Shown in pieces: positions 1 to 4,435 of a DNA stretch of 8,805 nucleotides. The position numbers were made by a program, and so were the translations under genes. Origin of the DNA: an uncultured Butyrivibrio sp. (GTDB lineage Bacteria > Bacillota > Clostridia > Lachnospirales > Lachnospiraceae). The DNA lies in contig CAMVRW010000093.1 in assembly GCA_947169985.1 (NCBI GenBank), positions 1 through 8,805 on the forward strand. The letters run 5' to 3'. Every line of letters starts with the position of its first letter. Within the stretch, counting starts at the first letter, position 1. The notes beneath the pieces were generated by a model, which searched no databases, had not been told where the DNA came from, and saw only the letters and a list, made by a program, of their open reading frames with translations.

Positions 1-3
1 TAA

Positions 4-32
4 TTGATTTTTTGCTGTTTTAATATCATACT
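4..32 (+). promoter_or_regulatory. weak sigma-A-like promoter candidate for the pilT operon
   Basis: TTGATT at 4-9 and CATACT at 27-32 are separated by 17 nt, each matching the -35 and -10 consensus at four of six positions. A start near 39-40 would give a leader of about 30 nt carrying the AAGGAGG ribosome site at 59-65. The region is AT-rich, so such a match can arise by chance. The TAA at 1-3 could be the stop of an unseen upstream gene, in which case transcription may simply read in from upstream. Confidence 0.22.
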
Positions 33-69
33 TATTGTAAGGAAAAATTCAACTCGATAAGGAGGCATC

Positions 70-1128
70 ATGTCACAGATTCAGGATATCTTAAGAGAAG
101 CAAAAGAAAACGGCGCATCTGATGTTCACATTACTGTAGGACTTCCACCTAAGATGAGACTTAACGGAAAGCTCATTGCCATGGAAAGCTATGGCAAGAT
201 GCTTCCTCCAAACACAAGGGAGATCGTTGAGGAGATCATGGATGACAGACAGCTGGCCAAGCTTGAAGAAAACGGTCAGCATGATATGTCCTTCTCTGTT
301 CCCGGAGTGGGTCGTTACAGACTTAATGTATTCAAACAGAGGGGTTCTTTTGCTATGGCATTCCGTGTTGTTGCAACAGAGATACCAAGTGCCGAGAGTC
401 TTGGAATTCCTGAAACTGTAGTAGACCTTTATACCAAGAAGAGAGGCCTGGTACTGGTTACAGGACCAACAGGTAGCGGTAAGTCTACAACTCTTGCCTC
501 AATAATTGACCGTATCAATAATAACAGGGAAGCTCATGTTATCACCCTTGAGGACCCTATCGAGTTCACATATCAGCACAGAATGTCCATCGTTAACCAG
601 AGGGAGATTGGTACTGATTCAAATAGTTATGCCAGCGCCCTTCGTGCTGCTCTCCGTGAAGATCCTGATGTTATCCTTGTAGGTGAGATGAGAGATTTGG
701 AAACCATCAGTACAGCCATTACTGCAGCAGAGACAGGACACCTGGTTCTTTCAACTGTTCATACAATTGGAGCTTCCAATACTGTGGACAGACTTATTGA
801 CGTATTCCCATCCCATCAGCAACAGCAGATCAGAATACAGCTGGCGGGAGTTTTGGAGGCTATTATTTCCCAGCAGCTCCTTCCTACAGGAGATGGCGGC
901 AGAATAGCAGCCTTTGAGGTTTTGCATATCAACAGTGCTGTAAGAAACCTTATCCGTGAAGGTAAGTCCCACCAGCTCATTACCTACATGCAGACCTACA
1001 GGAAGCAGGGTATGATCACTATGGATGATGCGATCTTAGAGCTGTACAGGGCACAGAAGATTTCAAGAGAAATAGCTCTTCAGTTTGCACAGGATCCCGA
1101 TACCATGCAGAATAAGATGCTAAGATAA
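70..1128 (+). CDS. pilT: PilT, type IV pilus retraction ATPase
   Basis: This cytoplasmic hexameric ATPase drives pilus disassembly and hence twitching motility, surface attachment and often DNA uptake. At 352 residues it has the usual PilT length. The Walker A motif GPTGSGKST is at residues 132-140 (Lys138), the acidic Asp box LEDPIEFTYQH follows, and the Walker B region DPDVILVGEMRD is at 198-209 with catalytic Glu206. The His box AETGHLVLSTVHT comes next. The C-terminal motif AVRNLIRE at 290-297 closely matches the AIRNLIRE signature of retraction ATPases, which separates it from the assembly ATPase PilB. The start is set by AAGGAGG at 59-65, a slightly short 4 nt before ATG. No other pilus gene is in the window; the assembly genes may lie upstream or elsewhere. 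The following response regulator starts 19 nt downstream, so co-transcription is likely. Family assignment is firm; use for motility in this organism is inferred. Confidence 0.96.
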   Translation: MSQIQDILREAKENGASDVHITVGLPPKMRLNGKLIAMESYGKMLPPNTREIVEEIMDDRQLAKLEENGQHDMSFSVPGVGRYRLNVFKQRGSFAMAFRVVATEIPSAESLGIPETVVDLYTKKRGLVLVTGPTGSGKSTTLASIIDRINNNREAHVITLEDPIEFTYQHRMSIVNQREIGTDSNSYASALRAALREDPDVILVGEMRDLETISTAITAAETGHLVLSTVHTIGASNTVDRLIDVFPSHQQQQIRIQLAGVLEAIISQQLLPTGDGGRIAAFEVLHINSAVRNLIREGKSHQLITYMQTYRKQGMITMDDAILELYRAQKISREIALQFAQDPDTMQNKMLR

Positions 1129-1147
1129 CAGATCCGGGAGAAGCAAG

Positions 1148-1852
1148 ATGATAAACCTCGCAATTGTTGAGGATGAGGATTCCTATGCTCAGCAGCTGAC
1201 AGAATTCATACAAAAATTCCAGGAGGAAAGTGGCAATTATTTTAAGGTCACCAGGTTTTCTGATGGCGACGAGATAACTAATGGCTACAAGGGACAGTTT
1301 GATATTATCCTCATGGACATAGAGATGAAACTGATGGACGGAATGACAGCAGCAGAGGAAATTAGAAGGCTGGATCAGGAAGTTGTCATCATGTTCATCA
1401 CCAATATGACAAACTATGCAATACGTGGCTATCAGGTAGACGCTCTTGACTACGTCTTAAAGCCTGTTAGCTACTTTGCTTTTTCACAAAAGCTGGACAG
1501 AGCCATTTCAAGGATCCGTAAGTCGGATTCCAAAATCATTTCCGTTGAAATGCCCTCCGGTGTAAAAAAGCTGGATATAGACAATATCTTTTACATCGAG
1601 AGTGAGGGGCATAACCTTAATTTCTACACCAGTGCAGGAGAGTTTTCCGTCAGGGCAAGAATGGCGGATTTTGAAGAGCAGCTTTCTGCTTATAATTTCT
1701 TCAGGAGTAACAAGGGATATCTTGTAAACCTGAAGTATGTGGACGGAGTAGAAAAAGGTGCCTGCATCATAGCCGGAAAACAGCTACTTATAAGCAGATC
1801 CAGAAAGAGCGAATTTATGAGCGCTCTGACTGATTATATGGCGGGACTTTGA
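1148..1852 (+). CDS. LytTR-family response regulator (AgrA/LytR type)
   Basis: This is a two-component transcription regulator of 234 residues. The N-terminal receiver domain (about 1-120) carries the acidic pair Glu8-Asp9, the phospho-acceptor Asp57 in IILMDIEM, the switch residue Thr85 and the conserved Lys105 in DYVLKPV. The C-terminal LytTR DNA-binding domain (about 131-230) shows typical segments: FYIESEGHNLNFYT, FFRSNKGYLVNLKYV and LLISRSRKSEF. LytTR proteins bind direct repeats of a 9-nt site about one or two helical turns apart, usually beside a -35 element. The ribosome site GGGAGA at 1136-1141 lies 7 nt before ATG. The partner kinase gene begins 1 nt after the stop, so the pair is surely co-expressed. 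Its targets are unknown; a candidate operator lies at 4340-4377. No agrB- or agrD-like gene is seen beside it, so naming it agrA would go too far. Confidence 0.93.
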   Translation: MINLAIVEDEDSYAQQLTEFIQKFQEESGNYFKVTRFSDGDEITNGYKGQFDIILMDIEMKLMDGMTAAEEIRRLDQEVVIMFITNMTNYAIRGYQVDALDYVLKPVSYFAFSQKLDRAISRIRKSDSKIISVEMPSGVKKLDIDNIFYIESEGHNLNFYTSAGEFSVRARMADFEEQLSAYNFFRSNKGYLVNLKYVDGVEKGACIIAGKQLLISRSRKSEFMSALTDYMAGL

Positions 1853-1853
1853 T

Positions 1854-3164
1854 ATGAACGGTACTTATCAGGATATCCCAAGATTATATACAGCAATAGC
1901 AGAATGGCTGGCCTGCGTTGTCTATTGCCTGATCTTGAGGCGAAAGGTCAAGAGACAGCAGTTTTTTCTGATATCTTTAGCTGCTCTTGTTATACAGAGC
2001 CTGTTTTTGACACTTACGGACGATCTTCCTATTTTTTTCTGGATACCCTGTATGCTGGCAGCAGTTCTTTTGATGTACCTGTTCATGTATCTGGTGTGCG
2101 AAGACACGAAGATAGTTATCGGTTATTACTGTGCCAGAGCATTTCTCCTGGCAGAACTGGCAGCTTCACTGGAATGGCAGCTGGCCTGCTTTGCATCGGG
2201 AAACAGGCCATCAATGGTCACCCAGATAGTTATTCTTGTGACAGTTTATGGAATGGTGTTTGTGTGGGCTCTTCATATGGAGAAAAGCATAGTGAGGGGC
2301 ATATTCCAGCTTGAGATAAATTTCCGTGAATTTCTGGCGGCTGTTGCTATTGCAGCTGCGGTGTTTGCCTTCAGTAACCTGAGCTTTATCCTGTCCAACA
2401 CTCCCTTTACCACCCAGATTACTGCCGATGTGTTCTATGTAAGGACTCTGGTGGATCTGGCGGGGATCATGATACTGTACGTTTACCAGAGCCGTATCTG
2501 CGAGCTTTTGGCGGAAAAAGAGCTGAGCAACATCCATTCGATGCTGAAGGCTCAGTACGATAAATATCGAAATTACCAGACTACCTTTGATGTCATCAAT
2601 ATGAAGTACCATGACCTGAAGCACCAGATAGCAGGCCTTAGGGCAGAGATGACAGAGGACGAGAGACAAAAGTGGATCGACTCCCTTGAACAGGAGCTGG
2701 AATCCTACTCACCGGAGCTTGAGACCGGCAACAGCGTTCTTGATACTCTTATTGCCGGCAAGATGATGAACTGCCAGGCCCATGACATAAAGGTTACCTG
2801 CGTTGCAGATGGCAACATTCTGGATTTTATGCACGTGGCTGATATATGCACCATATTCGGAAACGCACTGGACAACGCCATTGAGAATGTTACTCTCATC
2901 GAGGATCCGGAAAAGAGACTTATCCATATAACAGTTTCTCCTAAGAAGAATTTTGTACTTATTCAGATAAACAACTACTGTGAAAGCCAGATCATGATGA
3001 AGAATGGCTATCCTGTAACCACCAAGGCGGATAAGGATAATCACGGTTTCGGCCTTAAGAGCATTCGGTATACTGTGGAAAAATACCATGGAACCGTAAA
3101 GTTTGAGGTTAACAAAAACTGGTTTGAGCTTAATATCCTGATTCCCCAGGGAGGAGTTGGATGA
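1854..3164 (+). CDS. polytopic GHKL sensor histidine kinase (AgrC-like)
   Basis: This 436-residue membrane kinase is the probable partner of the LytTR regulator. The N-terminal 213 or so residues hold six or seven hydrophobic helices (roughly 11-29, 37-53, 59-82, 88-108, 121-141, 159-181, 196-213) and no recognisable periplasmic domain, as in AgrC-type peptide sensors. A helical linker follows, then the phospho-accepting motif KYHDLKHQ with His253 as the likely site. The GHKL ATPase domain (about 325-432) has the N box IFGNALDNAIE (Asn337 and Asn341) and the G box HGFGLKSIR at 397-405. The gene starts 1 nt after the regulator's stop, with only a weak GCGGGA site inside that gene, which suggests translational coupling. 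Its last codons overlap the next gene by 4 nt. The ligand is not known: no peptide precursor gene is present nearby. Family assignment is firm; specificity is not. Confidence 0.92.
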   Translation: MNGTYQDIPRLYTAIAEWLACVVYCLILRRKVKRQQFFLISLAALVIQSLFLTLTDDLPIFFWIPCMLAAVLLMYLFMYLVCEDTKIVIGYYCARAFLLAELAASLEWQLACFASGNRPSMVTQIVILVTVYGMVFVWALHMEKSIVRGIFQLEINFREFLAAVAIAAAVFAFSNLSFILSNTPFTTQITADVFYVRTLVDLAGIMILYVYQSRICELLAEKELSNIHSMLKAQYDKYRNYQTTFDVINMKYHDLKHQIAGLRAEMTEDERQKWIDSLEQELESYSPELETGNSVLDTLIAGKMMNCQAHDIKVTCVADGNILDFMHVADICTIFGNALDNAIENVTLIEDPEKRLIHITVSPKKNFVLIQINNYCESQIMMKNGYPVTTKADKDNHGFGLKSIRYTVEKYHGTVKFEVNKNWFELNILIPQGGVG

Positions 3165-4291
3165 ATTTAATCGCAGTTGCAACTTCAGATTATATCGGAG
3201 CAGTGCTTTTGATAGCACTTCTTTTCAGCAGCCGTATCAGACGAAATGCCAATAGAGACCAGATTGAGATGAATGTCTTTTCCTTTAATGCAATCCTGGC
3301 TCTGTTTGCATGCTTCGTGGATTTCTTTGCCTTCTACGCAGATGGAAAGCCTGGAACAACATGGAAGATCATAAACATTCTTTCCAACACCTTCTGCTTT
3401 CTTGCTAATCCCCTTTTTATATCATGCTGGTGCCTTTTCGAGGACCTGAAGTTTTATAAGTCCAGGAAAAGGATCAGGAAGATCTACGTATATGCCTTTA
3501 TTCCTGCTGCAGTGCTGGAACTTATAGCCTTGTTGAACATGTTTGTTCCTATAATATTCTTTATTGACGAGCAGAATCGCTACGTGAGGCTGCCTTTCAA
3601 CTACGCTTACTATGTTGTGGATCTGTTCTATATTCTCTTTGGCGTATATATTCTCAGGAAGTATGAGAAAAAGTACGGAAAGGTAAGATTCTTCCCTATA
3701 TTCCTCATGATAGGTCCTGTGGTCCTGGGATGTGGCCTTCAGGTGCTGTTCTATGGTGTTTCCCTTATCTGGATATCTTTGGCTGTGGGAATGACTTCTA
3801 TATACATGTCTCTCCAGAATGAGTTTTCCTATCAGGACAAGCTCACAGGTTTGTACAACAGAGCCTATCTGGACTATTGCCTGGAAAATGCTTCAAAAGA
3901 CATGGGTAAAGGTCTTGGTGGCATCATGATCGACGTGGATTATTTCAAGAAGATCAATGATACCTATGGTCATTCAGCCGGTGATGAGGCTTTGGTGGAT
4001 GTTACAAGGATCATCAATTTCTCAAAGCCCGATAAGGCAATAGCTACGAGATTTGCCGGCGATGAGTTCATTCTTCTTGTTAAGGATACAAGTGATGATG
4101 AAATGAAGCGGATCATTAAAAATATACATGACGAAGTGGATCTTTTTAATGAAACGGAAGGCCGTGAATACAAGCTTTCCCTGTCCACCGGTTATGCAAT
4201 CTATGATCCCAAGGCGGAAAGCCATGATGACTTCCTGAAACACATGGATGATAACATGTATGAGGAAAAGAACCTGAAACATGGTAAGTGA
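3161..4291 (+). CDS. membrane-bound GGDEF protein, probable diguanylate cyclase
   Basis: The protein probably makes cyclic-di-GMP from two GTP. Its 376 residues start with about seven hydrophobic helices (about 9-218), an unassigned membrane sensor. A GGDEF domain (about 220-376) follows. It opens with the family entry motif DKLTGLYNR at 226-234. The metal ligand Asp258 lies in IDVDYFKKIND, and substrate-contacting residues are expected in NDTYGHSAGDE (266-276). The signature reads RFAGDEF (297-303), so the first Gly is Ala; AGDEF variants are known to be active in some cyclases. I see no RxxD product-inhibition site in the segment before it (KPDKAIAT). The ending LSLSTGYAIYD and DDNMYEEK is typical. 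ATG overlaps the kinase stop as ATGA and has a strong AGGGAGG at 3148-3154. Position in the operon suggests its level follows the two-component genes. Activity is likely but not certain given the altered signature. Confidence 0.88.
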   Translation: MNLIAVATSDYIGAVLLIALLFSSRIRRNANRDQIEMNVFSFNAILALFACFVDFFAFYADGKPGTTWKIINILSNTFCFLANPLFISCWCLFEDLKFYKSRKRIRKIYVYAFIPAAVLELIALLNMFVPIIFFIDEQNRYVRLPFNYAYYVVDLFYILFGVYILRKYEKKYGKVRFFPIFLMIGPVVLGCGLQVLFYGVSLIWISLAVGMTSIYMSLQNEFSYQDKLTGLYNRAYLDYCLENASKDMGKGLGGIMIDVDYFKKINDTYGHSAGDEALVDVTRIINFSKPDKAIATRFAGDEFILLVKDTSDDEMKRIIKNIHDEVDLFNETEGREYKLSLSTGYAIYDPKAESHDDFLKHMDDNMYEEKNLKHGK

Positions 4292-4331
4292 GAAGCGCGC
4301 CGCTCGGATCACAGATCCTCGCCCTTCTCAC
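4288..4331 (+). terminator. stem-loop across the cyclase stop codon
   Basis: GTGAGAAG at 4288-4295 and CTTCTCAC at 4324-4331 are a perfect 8-bp inverted repeat, and GGATC (4306-4310) and GATCC (4314-4318) form a nested stem with a 3-nt loop. The left arm includes the TGA stop of the cyclase gene. No T-run follows, so alone it is not an intrinsic terminator. It could protect the 3' end of the first transcript or act with the hairpin at 4352-4390. The segment is noticeably GC-rich compared with its surroundings. Confidence 0.5.
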
Positions 4332-4339
4332 TTCAACGC

Positions 4340-4377
4340 GCAGTTCGTGACAAAAATCGTACCGTTTGTGACAAAAA
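4340..4377 (+). promoter_or_regulatory. candidate LytTR-type operator, direct repeat with 21-bp period
   Basis: CAGTTCGTGACAAAAA (4341-4356) recurs as CCGTTTGTGACAAAAA (4362-4377): 14 of 16 identical, 21 bp apart, so both copies lie on the same helix face. GCAGTTCGT (4340-4348) and ACCGTTTGT (4361-4369) are separated by exactly 12 nt. The LytTR operator pattern as I know it is two copies of [TA][AC][CA]GTTN[AG][TG] separated by 12 or 13 nt. The second copy fits fully and the first fails only at its first base. A LytTR regulator is encoded about 2.5 kb upstream, and the glycosidase gene starts 67 nt after the second 9-mer. The site shares bases with the terminator hairpin, so part of the repetition may have another cause. 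Binding is inferred. Confidence 0.45.
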
Positions 4378-4393
4378 CGGCACGATTTTTTTT
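4352..4393 (+). terminator. intrinsic terminator after the signalling operon
   Basis: AAAAATCGT (4352-4360) pairs with ACGATTTTT (4382-4390), and CCGTTT (4362-4367) pairs with AAACGG (4375-4380). A single A-C mismatch lies between the two stems, and the loop GTGACAA is at 4368-4374. Eight T residues at 4386-4393 complete a standard Rho-independent terminator. Because the left arm begins with five A residues, the hairpin could also work on the opposite strand, although no minus-strand gene ends here. It separates the pilT signalling operon from the glycosidase operon unless read-through is regulated. Confidence 0.85.
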
Positions 4394-4411
4394 GCGTGAT
4401 AAGCTTAGACT
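4383..4411 (+). promoter_or_regulatory. weak promoter candidate for the glycosidase operon
   Basis: Only 29 nt separate the terminator T-run from the GGGAGG ribosome site at 4423-4428, so any local promoter must overlap the terminator. TAGACT at 4406-4411 fits a -10 element at four of six positions and would start RNA near 4418, just ahead of the ribosome site. The matching -35 position (4383-4388, CGATTT) is poor, as expected for an activator-dependent promoter. The better-looking TATAAA at 4416-4421 would start RNA at or inside the ribosome site and is unlikely. This is a guess from spacing. Confidence 0.22.
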
Positions 4412-4435
4412 ATCTTATAAAAGGGAGGTACTTAT

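Noticed and set aside
70..1128. Assignment as the pilus assembly ATPase PilB or a type II secretion ATPase
   Set aside because: The protein is short (352 residues), has no N-terminal extension or zinc-binding cysteine cluster, and carries the AVRNLIRE retraction motif.
1129..1853. A full agr quorum-sensing locus
   Set aside because: No agrB- or agrD-like gene is present; only regulator and kinase are seen, so only the family resemblance is claimed.
2211..3218. Long minus-strand open frames (2211-2669 and 2709-3218) opposite the kinase gene
   Set aside because: They lie inside a gene with clear GHKL motifs, lack plausible ribosome sites, and their translations show no domain; they are mirror frames.
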